NCBI GenBank assembly: GCA_012511955.1
Contig: JAAZFC010000003.1
Coordinates: forward strand, 1-64,000
DNA: 64,000 nucleotides
Source: Fibrobacter sp.
Lineage (GTDB): Bacteria > Fibrobacterota > Fibrobacteria > Fibrobacterales > Fibrobacteraceae
Direction of reading: 5' to 3'
The translations under genes and the position numbers were made by a program. Under the pieces are notes generated by a model. That model saw only the letters and a program-made list of their open reading frames with translations. It searched no databases and was not told where the DNA came from. Positions 49,875 to 59,637 of this stretch are shown in pieces; the stretch's first letter is position 1; each line of letters begins with the position of its first letter.

Positions 49875-50807
49875 TTATTCCTCCTTGACCCTAATACTGG
49901 CCGCAATTGGGAAAACTGACCGCTGGGTGTTAGAATTTAACATTTCGCCCAACAAACCTAAAGAACCTAATTGCAACCCCGTTAATAATAACAAGCCACC
50001 GCCAAACATTAAAGGTCTAATATGCAATGCACCAGTAATAAGCCATTGCACGCCAAAATAGCCCAAAAGACCAGCACCCATTAACACAAATAGTAGTCCT
50101 ATACTACCAAAAAAATGCAAGGGTTTGACAGCAAATCGGTGCAAAAACAATAACGAAACTAGGTCTAAAAAGCCCGATATTAAGCGACTAGCACCATACT
50201 TAGACACTCCATGTATGCGGGGACGATGCTCCACCACCATTTCGGTAATTTTAAAACCTCGCCACTTAGCCATCACCGGAATAAAGCGATGATAATCGCC
50301 GTACAAAGGCAAGTGCATCACCACCTCTCGCCTATAAGCTTTTAGCCCGCAGTTAAAATCATGTAGGCGAATTCCAGCTACTATGGACACCACCACATTA
50401 TATAATTTTGAGGGTATGGTTTTATGCCAAGGGTCAAAACGACGTTTTTTCCAGCCACTGACTAAATCATAGCCTTCATCTAATTTTTGTAAAAGCCCAG
50501 GAATTTCATTGGGATTATCTTGTAAATCTCCATCCATGGTTATCACTTTATCGCCTTTAGCCTTAGAAAAGCCTAATGCCAAAGCAGTTGCTTTGCCACA
50601 ATTGTATTGTAGTTTTACAGCTCGCAACTGAGTATAGCCTCCAGAGAGATCTTGCAAAGTTGCCCAAGTTTGGTCAGTGCTGCCGTCATCTATAACTATG
50701 ACCTCATATTCTAATTCCAATGGTTTTACCGCAATATTAATCTCTTCGAGTAGCTTAGCTAAGCTTTCGGCTTCGTTTTTAACAGGTATAACTATAGATA
50801 AGTCCAT
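49875..50807 (-). CDS. GT2 with two C-terminal membrane helices (GtrB/ArnC type)
   Basis: 310 residues. GT-A domain: LSIVIPVKNEAESLAKLLEE, VIVIDDGSTDQTWATLQDL, ALALGFSKAKGDKVITMDGD, LQDNPNEIPGLLQKLDEGYD and LVSGWKKRRFDP, then DFNCGLKAYRREVV. Two hydrophobic helices are at about 225-290 (FGSIGLLFVLMGAGLLGYFG). It transfers a sugar to polyprenyl phosphate. It overlaps neither neighbour but touches the next gene, in line with an operon. Confidence 0.9.
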   Translation of the reverse strand: MDLSIVIPVKNEAESLAKLLEEINIAVKPLELEYEVIVIDDGSTDQTWATLQDLSGGYTQLRAVKLQYNCGKATALALGFSKAKGDKVITMDGDLQDNPNEIPGLLQKLDEGYDLVSGWKKRRFDPWHKTIPSKLYNVVVSIVAGIRLHDFNCGLKAYRREVVMHLPLYGDYHRFIPVMAKWRGFKITEMVVEHRPRIHGVSKYGASRLISGFLDLVSLLFLHRFAVKPLHFFGSIGLLFVLMGAGLLGYFGVQWLITGALHIRPLMFGGGLLLLTGLQLGSLGLLGEMLNSNTQRSVFPIAASIRVKEE

Positions 50808-50816
50808 ATTTTACCT

Positions 50817-53801
50817 TTATAAGCTACGCTTTTTTATTTCCTCTAAATAACCTATGCGTCTATTAATTTCGTCAGCTGTGGTAGCATCTACTTTATCTTG
50901 GGCACTTTTCAAAGTTTTAATAGCCTCTTCAAATTTGCCAGCTGCAGTTTGCAGTTCTGCAGCCACAGCATAGTTACGCCATTCCGAAGGGAACTGTTGC
51001 ATACCCTTTTCACAAAAAGACATTCCCAAGCTTAACAAAGAGTCAATTTTAGCATCAAAAGCTTGTACCAGATGGGTGGAATCGCTACCTTCTACACTGA
51101 CTTTTTGGCTAGCTAAGAGATTTATTTCTCCACGCATTTCTAAAGCCATGCGAATATAAATTGTATTGTAATTAAACAGCAATCTTTGGGTTTCGCTGTC
51201 AATAAAGGCAGTTCCATCACCTAAGCCGCGATATTGATAAACGCTATCCACCAGATATTGCGTAGCAGCCACATCCACTTGGTCGGGTTTAATATCTAAT
51301 TGTCCTCTCAACAATGTATAAACCATACCTTGTTGAATCATATACTTCTCTAAACCTACAAAGTTAGAAGTTCCCACGGTATTGGCAAAATGCAAGGGGC
51401 GATCAGGATTATTAAGCGCAATATCAAAGACCAATTTATCTTGGGTTTTCATGTGTCCATTGGCTCGTGGCGTACCCCATTGCACCAAGGCATCATAGAC
51501 TTGGAACATTTCAGCTTTGCGCTGTCTGTCAATCACTTGTGCTGAACTCGCCTCTCCTTCTGCAATAATTGAATCCAAGTCAGCAATTTGGGTTTTCAAA
51601 GTCGGTAAACGAGCCTGTACATTATCTAACCACCATTGCACACGATGGGTAGGATCGTGCATATTTTCTTGACTTAACACCATTTTGTTAACAATTTCTT
51701 CGTTGGTGTAGCTCATTTTAAGGGGTGGCACGCTATCGGGAATCACATCGCGGTTTTTCACTTGATCTATGTACCACTCTGTGTTTCCTAAACTTAAGTT
51801 TACCACACGTACATCACGGCGAATATTGGCAACTTCTTGGGCGAACCAAAGAGGGAAAGTATCGTTATCACCATTGGTGAATATCACCGAATTAGGAGCA
51901 CAAGACATTAACAAATTATAAGCGTAATCCCAGGGAACCCATAGGTTACGGCGACTGTGTTCTTTATAGTTGGCAAAAAGTGGTAAAGCAGCACTTAATA
52001 CCACTATCACCCCAGCCACAGCCTTAGTAGTAATGGCTCCACGAGAACTATACAAACTCAGCAATAACAACCCTAAACCCACTCCATAAATCATGGACAT
52101 AAAGATAAAGGCAGGAGCATAAAAATAATCTCGCTCTCGCACTTCTAAATGCACAGGATCAGGTAACTCTGGCGCAGGATAACCAGCAGAAGTATAGCCT
52201 GCTTGAATAGCTCTCCACTGACGCCAAGCTTGATTTTGCTCTAACTGTGAACGCTGTTCAGAGCTTTTAGCTTGGTGCATTTGCAAGCGCAATGCTAAAA
52301 GTTCATTGGGATCGGGAATTTCGGGCATATTTATACCCCGACTGGCCAGAGTTGAGCTTTCTGACTGCATCATGCTCACCCATTGCTCGGTATCGCGTTT
52401 TTCCAAGCGCGTTCCATCAGAAAAGTTGATGTAAAACAGCAAACCCGCTGAAGAAATTAGGTAAAGCAATAACATATAAATCGCAGTTTTAGGTCGCCGT
52501 TTATATCCTGCCCAAAATACCCAAAGTATTACTCCGTTGAACAAGGCAAACCATAAAAATTGCATGGCTTTATTGCCACCCATGATTTCCATTTGGCTAG
52601 GAAACTTTAGATTTCCTCGCTGCACTTCGCCATCAGACCTTGCAATATCGTATATACCAGGAGCTACATAATTCACATCACCTACTTTAAAAGGCGTATA
52701 TTGAGCTAACTGATAGCCTCCATAACCCATGTGAGGGAATGTTAAAAGTTGATTACCAAACTGAGCCCGGCGGTGAAAGGCGCGAGAAATCATAGATTCT
52801 GCACCGTATTGTTTACGCTCTATATAATCGTTGAAATTTTGCCAATTTTCTTTTTTAAATAACTCAGCGATGCTAATTTCACCTTGAGCATTGCGCACAT
52901 TAATTTCTGGTTGGTTTTCGTCGATGTTAGGATCCAAAGCCGAACGAATGGGAATATAAAAGTGCGTGCTAAAGCCCAATAAAGCCATGATAGTTAACCA
53001 CAAACTCAAACGCAAATGACGACGCAAATCAGTTTTAACTACCAACATGGAAATAGCTAGCACAATTAGCGTAATCAAAGACCAAGGCAAAAAGCTACTG
53101 GGCTTATAAACCATGGAGCACAAAATTGTTCCAGTAACCCACACCGGCCAACGAGCGATACGAGTGGCATGATCAGACCCTAAGAGCAATAAAACAAATA
53201 TAGCTGGTACAGTCAAAAGGGTATATAAGTGTACACCCACACCTAAGAATGCTAAATAACAGATCAAAATTAAAATGGTGTTTTCTTGTTTAGTGTTGCG
53301 ATAATCTAACCACTTAAAGCCCAACCAAGATATTAGCACCACTAAGAACATGGCAAAGCCGTAAACTTCAGCCTCCACAGCGTTAAACCAAAATGTATCA
53401 GAAAAGGCTAGCAAAAATCCGCCCATAAGCCCCCCTGCCGCCAAAACGATTTTGCGCATGATCCGGCTCATATCGAGGTCGGTTTTTTCCATAAACTTGG
53501 CAATCAAATCCCAGGTAAAAACCACCACCATAAATACTGTGGCCGCCGAAGAGACCACCGATATATAATTTACCCTTTTAGCGATTTCATCAATAAAAGG
53601 TAGGGCTAAAATAACCACCCTAGAAAAGAACACAAAGAAAGGGGTTCCTGGTGGGTGGGGAATACCCAAACCATAAGCGCTGGCAATAAACTCTCCGCAG
53701 TCCCAAAAAGACACTGTAGGTGCCATGGTTATCGCATAAACAATTAGAGCAACTAAACCTGCAAAGCCTGCAACTAACAATTTAAGCCTATTTTCCTTCA
53801 T
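50817..53801 (-). CDS. DUF2723 multi-pass membrane protein with C-terminal TPR region
   Basis: 994 residues. The N-terminus [20 protein letters not shown] with [20 protein letters not shown] is the DUF2723 signature, including the FWDCGEF Asp/Glu residues that resemble the catalytic loop of GT-C transferases. About ten to twelve membrane helices reach to residue 620. A large soluble domain follows, with [20 protein letters not shown] and [20 protein letters not shown], and a short TPR-like end. Common in Bacteroidota and relatives. A protein- or lipid-glycosylating role using polyprenyl sugar donors is inferred from the neighbouring GT2 genes. Confidence 0.85.
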   Translation of the reverse strand: MKENRLKLLVAGFAGLVALIVYAITMAPTVSFWDCGEFIASAYGLGIPHPPGTPFFVFFSRVVILALPFIDEIAKRVNYISVVSSAATVFMVVVFTWDLIAKFMEKTDLDMSRIMRKIVLAAGGLMGGFLLAFSDTFWFNAVEAEVYGFAMFLVVLISWLGFKWLDYRNTKQENTILILICYLAFLGVGVHLYTLLTVPAIFVLLLLGSDHATRIARWPVWVTGTILCSMVYKPSSFLPWSLITLIVLAISMLVVKTDLRRHLRLSLWLTIMALLGFSTHFYIPIRSALDPNIDENQPEINVRNAQGEISIAELFKKENWQNFNDYIERKQYGAESMISRAFHRRAQFGNQLLTFPHMGYGGYQLAQYTPFKVGDVNYVAPGIYDIARSDGEVQRGNLKFPSQMEIMGGNKAMQFLWFALFNGVILWVFWAGYKRRPKTAIYMLLLYLISSAGLLFYINFSDGTRLEKRDTEQWVSMMQSESSTLASRGINMPEIPDPNELLALRLQMHQAKSSEQRSQLEQNQAWRQWRAIQAGYTSAGYPAPELPDPVHLEVRERDYFYAPAFIFMSMIYGVGLGLLLLSLYSSRGAITTKAVAGVIVVLSAALPLFANYKEHSRRNLWVPWDYAYNLLMSCAPNSVIFTNGDNDTFPLWFAQEVANIRRDVRVVNLSLGNTEWYIDQVKNRDVIPDSVPPLKMSYTNEEIVNKMVLSQENMHDPTHRVQWWLDNVQARLPTLKTQIADLDSIIAEGEASSAQVIDRQRKAEMFQVYDALVQWGTPRANGHMKTQDKLVFDIALNNPDRPLHFANTVGTSNFVGLEKYMIQQGMVYTLLRGQLDIKPDQVDVAATQYLVDSVYQYRGLGDGTAFIDSETQRLLFNYNTIYIRMALEMRGEINLLASQKVSVEGSDSTHLVQAFDAKIDSLLSLGMSFCEKGMQQFPSEWRNYAVAAELQTAAGKFEEAIKTLKSAQDKVDATTADEINRRIGYLEEIKKRSL

Positions 53802-53835
53802 TTATTTAGTCTCCTTAAAACATCGACTCTCTAAT

Positions 53836-54261
53836 TTAGTTTTGTCTGCCCAACATTTGGCGATCTTGGGCAAAACTATTTAAAATTCCATTAATAAAAC
53901 CACCAGAATCATCTGTGGAATATTTAGTGGCTATTTGTACAGCCTCTACAATAATAACCTTAATAGGCACATCTTCCACATATAGCATTTCCACTAGGGC
54001 TTGTCTTAAAATAATTTTATCTAAAACCGCCATGCGTTCCAAATCCCATTCTTTGGCATATTCAACAATAAAAGCATCGAGTTCAGCTATATGTTCTTGC
54101 ACTAAATCCACCAACTTCATGCCATAATCTTGCATATCTTTAGGGATTTTTAAGCTATTAATTACCGCTGTAATCACTTCACCCATGGCATTGCCAGAAA
54201 TTTCTACTCCATATAAAATTTGCATGGCAAAAACTCGGCCTTGTCGTCGAGAAGTTCTCAT
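53836..54261 (-). CDS. nusB: Transcription antitermination factor NusB
   Basis: About 141 residues: MRTSRRQGRVFAMQILYGVE, IAELDAFIVEYAKEWDLERM, VLDKIILRQALVEMLYVEDV and VIIVEAVQIATKYSTDDSGG, then FINGILNSFAQD. This is the full NusB helical fold, which joins rRNA antitermination complexes. The ATG at 54261 is preferred; a TTG at 54279 would overlap ribH. Co-location with ribH is very common in bacteria. Confidence 0.95.
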   Translation of the reverse strand: MRTSRRQGRVFAMQILYGVEISGNAMGEVITAVINSLKIPKDMQDYGMKLVDLVQEHIAELDAFIVEYAKEWDLERMAVLDKIILRQALVEMLYVEDVPIKVIIVEAVQIATKYSTDDSGGFINGILNSFAQDRQMLGRQN

Positions 54262-54265
54262 ATAA

Positions 54266-54739
54266 TTATAATTTCTCAACTTTTCGATAAAGTGAGGCCA
54301 TTTCTACAACTGCTACAGCGGCCTCGGCACCTTTATTGCCTGACTTCAAGCCGCTTCTATCCATGGCTTGCTCCACTGTATCTGTGGTTAGAACCCCAAA
54401 TATCACAGGAATATCAGCTTTCATAGACAAATTTGCTATGCCACTAGTAACACCGTTAACCACCATGTCAAAATGAGGAGTGTCACCTCGAATCACCGCC
54501 CCTAGACATATAATACCATGGTATTTATCTTGTTTCAATAGCTTATTTGCCAAGCCGGGGATTTCGAAAGCGCCTGGAACTTTAAATACATCTACATCTT
54601 CAGTGGATGCACCTAGGCGTTGAAGGCTATTAATAGCCCCAGCGGTTAAAGAATCCACTACCATTTCATTAAAACGCGCACTTATAATGGCTATGCGCAA
54701 TCCTTTGGCTTCTAAATTTCCTTCTATAAATTTACTCAT
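54266..54739 (-). CDS. ribH: 6,7-dimethyl-8-ribityllumazine synthase
   Basis: 157 residues: RIAIISARFNEMVVDSLTAG, VFKVPGAFEIPGLANKLLKQ, GIICLGAVIRGDTPHFDMVV and PVIFGVLTTDTVEQAMDRSG, then NKGAEAAVAVVEMASLYRK. All substrate-contact regions of the family are present, including the His of DTPHF. It condenses the pyrimidine from RibD with the butanone from RibB. GAGGAAGATTAA precedes the ATG; it follows ribBA directly. Confidence 0.97.
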   Translation of the reverse strand: MSKFIEGNLEAKGLRIAIISARFNEMVVDSLTAGAINSLQRLGASTEDVDVFKVPGAFEIPGLANKLLKQDKYHGIICLGAVIRGDTPHFDMVVNGVTSGIANLSMKADIPVIFGVLTTDTVEQAMDRSGLKSGNKGAEAAVAVVEMASLYRKVEKL

Positions 54740-55951
54740 TTAATCTTCCTCAAAATTTTGGGTTAAAACATGCCCCAATTTTTCTCTTTTAGTTTTAAGA
54801 TAGAATTCATTGACCTTATTATGGGGTATTTCTATGGGCATTCGCTCCACTATTTCCAATCCATAGCCTTTTAAACCTTCGATTTTCCGTGGATTATTGG
54901 TTAGCAGACGCATTTTTTTAATACCCAAACTAGCTAATATTTGCGCACCTATGCCATAGGAACGCTGATCTGCTTTGAACCCTAACTGATGGTTCGCTTC
55001 CACTGTGTCTAGTCCTTGATCTTGCAATTCATAGGCTTTTAGTTTGTTAGACAGGCCTATACCGCGGCCTTCGTGCCCACGCATATACAACACCACTCCC
55101 CCATGCTTAGCAACATTAGCCATAGCCGCATCTAATTGTTGCCCGCAATCACAACGCAAAGAGTGAAAGGTATCGCCAGTTAAACATTCGCTGTGCACCC
55201 GCACATTTACCACTTGGTCGGCCTTTATTTTGCCACTAACCCAAGCCACATGCTCCACCTTATCTAGGCGACTGCGAAAAGCGTGAGCTGTAAATTCACC
55301 GTATTTGGTGTCTATTTTAGGACTAGCTAACTTATCTACCAAAACTTCTGATTTAAATCTGTAAGCGATAAGATCGTTGGTGGTGCAAATTCGCAAACCA
55401 AACTTTTTGGCGATAATTTTTAACTGAGGCAAACGGGCCATGGTACCATCTTCATTCATAATTTCACACAGCACTCCAGCGGGTTCTAAACCTGCCAATC
55501 GGGCTAAATCCACCGTAGCTTCGGTATGCCCAGCACGAACTAAAACTCCCCCATCTTTTGCCCGCAAAGGGAAAGTATGTCCAGGAGAGACAAAATCTTG
55601 AGCGCCATAGCGCGGATTTGCCAAGCGGCGAGAGGTTAAAGCTCTTTCCGCTGCCGAAATCCCCGTCGTAGTGCCTTCCTTAGCTTCCACTGAAACCGTA
55701 AAAGCTGTTTCGTAGCGAGAGCTATTGCGAGTGGCCATCATGGGTAAAGCCAATTCATCAATGCGTGCAGCTTCCATGGCAGTGCAAACCAAACCACGAC
55801 CGTGGGTAGCCATAAAATTCACATGTTCTGCGGTACAAAGCGAAGCCGCACACACAAAATCCCCTTCGGATTCACGATCTTCATCATCGGCTACAATTAC
55901 AATGCGCCCGGCGCGAATATCTTCAATTACATCTTCTATTTTATCGAGCAT
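54740..55951 (-). CDS. ribBA: Bifunctional RibBA (DHBP synthase / GTP cyclohydrolase II)
   Basis: 403 residues. DHBP synthase half (about 1-200): [20 protein letters not shown] and [23 protein letters not shown] cyclohydrolase II half (about 205-403): zinc cysteines in [20 protein letters not shown], then [20 protein letters not shown] and the tail [20 protein letters not shown]. Both active sites look complete, unlike the many RibBA proteins with one dead half. It supplies both branches of riboflavin synthesis. It lies 1 nt after ribE. Confidence 0.97.
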   Translation of the reverse strand: MLDKIEDVIEDIRAGRIVIVADDEDRESEGDFVCAASLCTAEHVNFMATHGRGLVCTAMEAARIDELALPMMATRNSSRYETAFTVSVEAKEGTTTGISAAERALTSRRLANPRYGAQDFVSPGHTFPLRAKDGGVLVRAGHTEATVDLARLAGLEPAGVLCEIMNEDGTMARLPQLKIIAKKFGLRICTTNDLIAYRFKSEVLVDKLASPKIDTKYGEFTAHAFRSRLDKVEHVAWVSGKIKADQVVNVRVHSECLTGDTFHSLRCDCGQQLDAAMANVAKHGGVVLYMRGHEGRGIGLSNKLKAYELQDQGLDTVEANHQLGFKADQRSYGIGAQILASLGIKKMRLLTNNPRKIEGLKGYGLEIVERMPIEIPHNKVNEFYLKTKREKLGHVLTQNFEED

Positions 55952-55952
55952 T

Positions 55953-56561
55953 TTAAGCCTGTGGGGAATACCCCGATTGTTTTAAAAAGTTTTCTACATA
56001 TTTGCCGATCATATCCACTTCAACATTTACAGGATGATCTAGCAACCAATCTTCGATATTGGTTTTCGCTAAAGTTTCAGGAATCAAAGCAATGCGAATA
56101 ATAGCATCTCTTTTTTCTGCCACGGTCAAGCTTATACCATTTAAACAGATAGAACCTTTGGAAATCACATAACGCTCTAAATCTGAGGGTAATTCTAACT
56201 CAAGCTCCATCCCTGTTTCCCGGGGAATGATATTTTTAACTTGGGCTGTACCATCCACATGCCCCATAACAAAATGGCCACCCATAAAGCTATCCGGGCG
56301 ACAAGCTTGTTCCAAATTAAGCCTAGAGCCTTGTTTGCGCACGGCAAAAGCGGTGGTACTTACCGTTTGGTGAATTAAAGTGAACTGCGCTTCATCGGCG
56401 GTGCACTTTTCAATGGTTAAGCATACGCCATCGTTAGAAATGCTATCGCCCACCACATTGGGGCTAAAAAAACCAGGGCTACCCACAGTAATTTGCAAGG
56501 CATCACCTTGGTTTTCCATGCTTTTAATTTCGCCGATGGCTTGTATTATTCCTGTAAACAT
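55953..56561 (-). CDS. ribE: Riboflavin synthase alpha subunit
   Basis: 202 residues from the ATG at 56561 ([19 protein letters not shown]). Two lumazine-binding barrels in tandem: [15 protein letters not shown] and [17 protein letters not shown] in the first half; [18 protein letters not shown] and [14 protein letters not shown] in the second. It dismutates two lumazines to riboflavin. It overlaps the ribD 3' end by 38 nt. Confidence 0.96.
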   Translation of the reverse strand: MFTGIIQAIGEIKSMENQGDALQITVGSPGFFSPNVVGDSISNDGVCLTIEKCTADEAQFTLIHQTVSTTAFAVRKQGSRLNLEQACRPDSFMGGHFVMGHVDGTAQVKNIIPRETGMELELELPSDLERYVISKGSICLNGISLTVAEKRDAIIRIALIPETLAKTNIEDWLLDHPVNVEVDMIGKYVENFLKQSGYSPQA

Positions 56562-57615
56562 TTTCAAATACCGTTAAAAAATCTGAACCAACGACCTCAA
56601 ATTTACTTAAATACAAGTTTTTATTCCAATTTGGACTAAGTTTAGTTTTCCAAGCGCTTCCTTCTGTCAAAAATTTAGGCGCTGTAAACAAGTAAAAACG
56701 ATTCCACAAACGAGTATCAGGCAAAACTGTAGCGGCTATATTTGCCCCTAACTCAAACAATATTCTGTGCACCCCCTGGGCACCTAATTCAGTTAGTAAG
56801 CCCAACCAAGAACTGGCAAAATCTTGATGAGACCACTGCTTTACAGACACTAAATCTGCTAAATGTCCTTGATGGCTTTGGGAATAAACTTCGGTGCCAG
56901 CGCGCAGCTCTTGAAATAACTTTAAGTTTAGCGGAAGAGCTTTTTTTCCATTTATAACCAACCTTCGGGGATCATTGCCTTCTACCCCGCGCACGGTTAA
57001 TTGGGGATTATCGCAAACAGCTGTGCCCCCACTTATAACTATATAATCGGATAAAGCACGCATTTTATGCACTTTTTTTAAGCTTTCTGGCCCTGTGATA
57101 GCCACGGGTTCATAATTTGGTCCCCCCACAAAGCCATCTAAAGACTGGGCTATTTTCACATCCACCCAAGGCAACTGATGCTGCATCCAATAGGTAAATC
57201 CTTGATAAAATTCTTTGCCATATTCGCCATTTACCCCAACCTCCACTTGAATCCCCGCCGCTTTTAACTGCTGGTAGCCCCCACCGTGAACTTTGGGGTT
57301 GGGATCCAAAACCGCTATGCAAACTTTTTTTATGCCCGCAGTAATTATTGCTTCTGTGCAGGGAGGGGTGCGTCCATAATGACAGCATGGCTCTAAAGTC
57401 ACATAAAGCGTTGCACCACGAGCTAAGTTTCCGGCTTTATCCAAGGCCACAATTTCCCCATGGCGTTGGCCTGGCTTTTCGGTGCGTCCTTGGGCTACCA
57501 CCTTTCCCTGGGATACAATAACCGCCCCCACCGCAGGATTAGGCCGTGATATACCCACCGCACCGAGAGCTTGGGTAAAAGCCATATTCATATAGTGTGT
57601 ATCTTCTGATTTCAT
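56524..57615 (-). CDS. ribD: Bifunctional RibD (deaminase / reductase)
   Basis: 363 residues. Deaminase (about 1-145): SRPNPAVGAVIVSQGKVVAQ, PGQRHGEIVALDKAGNLARG and VTLEPCCHYGRTPPCTEAII. Zinc ligands His, Cys and Cys are present. The usual HAE is HGE here; the catalytic Glu is kept. Reductase (about 150-363): WVDVKIAQSLDGFVGG, HKMRALSDYIVISGGTAVCD and NPQLTVRGVEGNDPRRLVIN. It is first in the riboflavin operon. There is no room for an FMN riboswitch (24 nt to the divergent gene). Confidence 0.95.
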   Translation of the reverse strand: MKSEDTHYMNMAFTQALGAVGISRPNPAVGAVIVSQGKVVAQGRTEKPGQRHGEIVALDKAGNLARGATLYVTLEPCCHYGRTPPCTEAIITAGIKKVCIAVLDPNPKVHGGGYQQLKAAGIQVEVGVNGEYGKEFYQGFTYWMQHQLPWVDVKIAQSLDGFVGGPNYEPVAITGPESLKKVHKMRALSDYIVISGGTAVCDNPQLTVRGVEGNDPRRLVINGKKALPLNLKLFQELRAGTEVYSQSHQGHLADLVSVKQWSHQDFASSWLGLLTELGAQGVHRILFELGANIAATVLPDTRLWNRFYLFTAPKFLTEGSAWKTKLSPNWNKNLYLSKFEVVGSDFLTVFENVYRNNTSHRRN

Positions 57616-57627
57616 AATTATTTATGC

Positions 57628-57633
57628 TAAATT
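57628..57633 (+). promoter_or_regulatory. Putative -10 element of the radical SAM gene (leaderless)
   Basis: TAAATT ends exactly 6 nt before the ATG at 57640. No ribosome binding site is visible. With only 24 nt between this gene and ribD, the -35 would lie inside the ribD coding region. Confidence 0.33.
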
Positions 57634-57639
57634 TTCACT

Positions 57640-58554
57640 ATGGATATGAAGATAGAAAATGCAAGCTTAAATAATGGCTCTACAAACTCGTTAAAAGACG
57701 CTTGGGCGGATCACAGCCGTCAATTTGACAAATATCACTGGGTTTATCCTGTGATTTCCCGACGAGCGGGAGGAATTTCCCTGGGTATCAACTTGAATAT
57801 CGACACTATTTGCAACTTCGATTGCGTATATTGCCAGGTAGATCGCACGGTAGCTCCCCCACAACCCACCCACAACGATGTGGAAAAGATCGCTGAAGAA
57901 CTCAGCCATGCCTTGGCTCACTGGCGCCACAATAAATTTCAAGACGCTCCTCGCTTTCAAAACATTGACCCCAGTTTTTTAGAATTAAAAGATTTTTGTT
58001 TTAGCGGCGATGGCGAGCCCACTTCGGCTCCAGAATTTGCCGAAATGGTGGATTTATTGGTGCAAATTAAAAACCAAGAAAACTTAAACTACTTAAAAAT
58101 TGTAGTTATTACTAACGCAACTTTACTTCATCGGCCAGCGGTGCAAAAAGCCTTAGCCACCATGGCAGCAAACCGCGGAGAAATTTGGGCAAAACTCGAC
58201 GCAGGCACTGAAGAGTATTTTCAAAGAATCAACCGCAGTCGCTATAAATTAGACCATATTGAAACTAACATTATTAACGCAGCCCAACAATTTCCCCTGC
58301 GCATTCAATCTATGTGGTGTGCTTATCGCAATGAGGTTCCCAGCCCAGCAGAAATTGAAGCTTATGCCCAACGGGTATTGCGCATCGAAGCCGCCGCCCA
58401 CCAAGCAGGGCACAAATTGTTGGAAATCCAACTTTACAGCGTAGTGCGACGCACCACCGAAGCCGAGGTGCAAGCCTTAGACCAAGAATTTTTATTAAAT
58501 ATAAAAGAAGCCCTAATGCAATTTGGTATCAAAACTTCCGTGGAGATTTATTAA
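57640..58554 (+). CDS. Radical SAM protein
   Basis: 304 residues. The [4Fe-4S] motif is in NIDTICNFDCVYCQVDRTVA (Cys-x3-Cys-x2-Cys, near residues 50-57). The following FCFSGDGEPTSAPEFAEMVD is the GGE-like SAM-binding segment, and KIVVITNATLLHRPAVQKAL a core strand and helix. WAKLDAGTEEYFQRINRSRY resembles the wyosine-type radical SAM branch (as in MoaA/TYW1-like and archaeal Twitch-less forms). The reaction is not known. It is followed 2 nt later by a small membrane protein and is divergent from ribD. Confidence 0.8.
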   Translation: MDMKIENASLNNGSTNSLKDAWADHSRQFDKYHWVYPVISRRAGGISLGINLNIDTICNFDCVYCQVDRTVAPPQPTHNDVEKIAEELSHALAHWRHNKFQDAPRFQNIDPSFLELKDFCFSGDGEPTSAPEFAEMVDLLVQIKNQENLNYLKIVVITNATLLHRPAVQKALATMAANRGEIWAKLDAGTEEYFQRINRSRYKLDHIETNIINAAQQFPLRIQSMWCAYRNEVPSPAEIEAYAQRVLRIEAAAHQAGHKLLEIQLYSVVRRTTEAEVQALDQEFLLNIKEALMQFGIKTSVEIY

Positions 58555-58556
58555 TT

Positions 58557-58841
58557 ATGACCTATCCTTTTAGCATCATTATTCCCGCATTAATCTCCTT
58601 GGTAGGGCAAATAGCCCTTTGGGTGGGATACTTCTTTTATATTCCCGCATTAAATAAAACTGCTGTGTTTTGGGGTGGCATTGCCTCAGCTATTATAGCT
58701 GCGATTTTCTTGGTTTTCTATAGATTTTTGATCAGTGTAGGCCAAAAAGCCTGGAATTTAACTGCTTTTATAGCTATTTTCATCCAAATTGCCACCATTT
58801 TTAGCGGTTTATGGATAGTGCGTGCCTGTTTTATGTATTAA
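58557..58841 (+). CDS. Small three-helix membrane protein
   Basis: 94 residues with three membrane helices (FSIIIPALISLVGQIALWVG, FWGGIASAIIAAIFLVFYRF and LTAFIAIFIQIATIFSGLWI). No family is recognised. It starts 2 nt after the radical SAM stop, so the two are co-translated, and ends 16 nt before the convergent ZIP transporter gene with no hairpin between. Confidence 0.6.
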   Translation: MTYPFSIIIPALISLVGQIALWVGYFFYIPALNKTAVFWGGIASAIIAAIFLVFYRFLISVGQKAWNLTAFIAIFIQIATIFSGLWIVRACFMY

Positions 58842-58857
58842 AAAATGAACTATCATC

Positions 58858-59637
58858 TTATTGAAAAGACACATCTAAGACAAACATCGCACAAAATCCA
58901 ATCATCAAACACCAAGTTGCCAAAGTTTTATTGCCCCGACTGTGAGTTTCAGGAATTATTTCATCACTAATTACAAAGAGCATAGCGCCCCCAGCAAAGC
59001 TTAAAACCACAGGCAAGGCTTGGGTGGAAAGAGCAGAAAGGGCCGCCCCCACAAAGCCACCAGTCACTTCTAAAAGCCCAGTTAGGGTACTAATCAAAAA
59101 AGCTTTACGCGCACTGTAACGAATAGATAACAAAGCTGCCGCCACCGCAAAACCTTCGGGAATATTTTGAGCGGCAATCCCCAAAGCTAAAGGCAAACCA
59201 CGGTTAATTTCTCCACTACCAAAACCTACCCCCACGGCCATACCTTCAGGAATATTATGAATGGTAATAGCTATGATAAAAAGCCACATGCGGCGAACTT
59301 TGACTCCTGAAACATTTTCTTGCCCAGAAAAGAAGTGTTCATGGGGCAGCATCTTGTGGATTAAACTTAAAACTAAGACCCCCAAAAAGATTCCCAGCAC
59401 CACATGCAAAGCACTGACTATGCTCGAAAAACCTAGCTCTTGGGCTGTTTCAAAAGCTGGGTGAATTAAGCTAAACATGGTGGCGGCTAACATGATTCCT
59501 GCCGCAGTGCTCAGCAGCGCATCTTCCACCGCCTCGGACATTTTGTTTCTAAAGAAAAAAATGAAAGCAGCCCCAATGGCGGTGGCTCCGCCGGCTAGTA
59601 AACTGGCCACTGTACCCAAAATAATTGGATTATCCAT
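58858..59637 (-). CDS. ZIP-family divalent metal transporter (ZupT type)
   Basis: 259 residues, eight membrane helices. Metal-site motifs in helices 4 and 5: TIHNIPEGMAVGVGFGSGE and AAQNIPEGFAVAAALLSIRY, the two H/N-x-PEG signatures. It takes up zinc, iron or manganese. The cytoplasmic loop between helices 3 and 4 is short (LIHKMLPHEHFFSGQENVSG) with two histidines. It overlaps the kinase gene stop by 8 nt. Confidence 0.93.
   Translation of the reverse strand: MDNPIILGTVASLLAGGATAIGAAFIFFFRNKMSEAVEDALLSTAAGIMLAATMFSLIHPAFETAQELGFSSIVSALHVVLGIFLGVLVLSLIHKMLPHEHFFSGQENVSGVKVRRMWLFIIAITIHNIPEGMAVGVGFGSGEINRGLPLALGIAAQNIPEGFAVAAALLSIRYSARKAFLISTLTGLLEVTGGFVGAALSALSTQALPVVLSFAGGAMLFVISDEIIPETHSRGNKTLATWCLMIGFCAMFVLDVSFQ

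Noticed and set aside
57616-57639. FMN riboswitch before ribD
   Set aside because: Only 24 nt separate ribD from the divergent radical SAM gene; an FMN element needs well over 100 nt.
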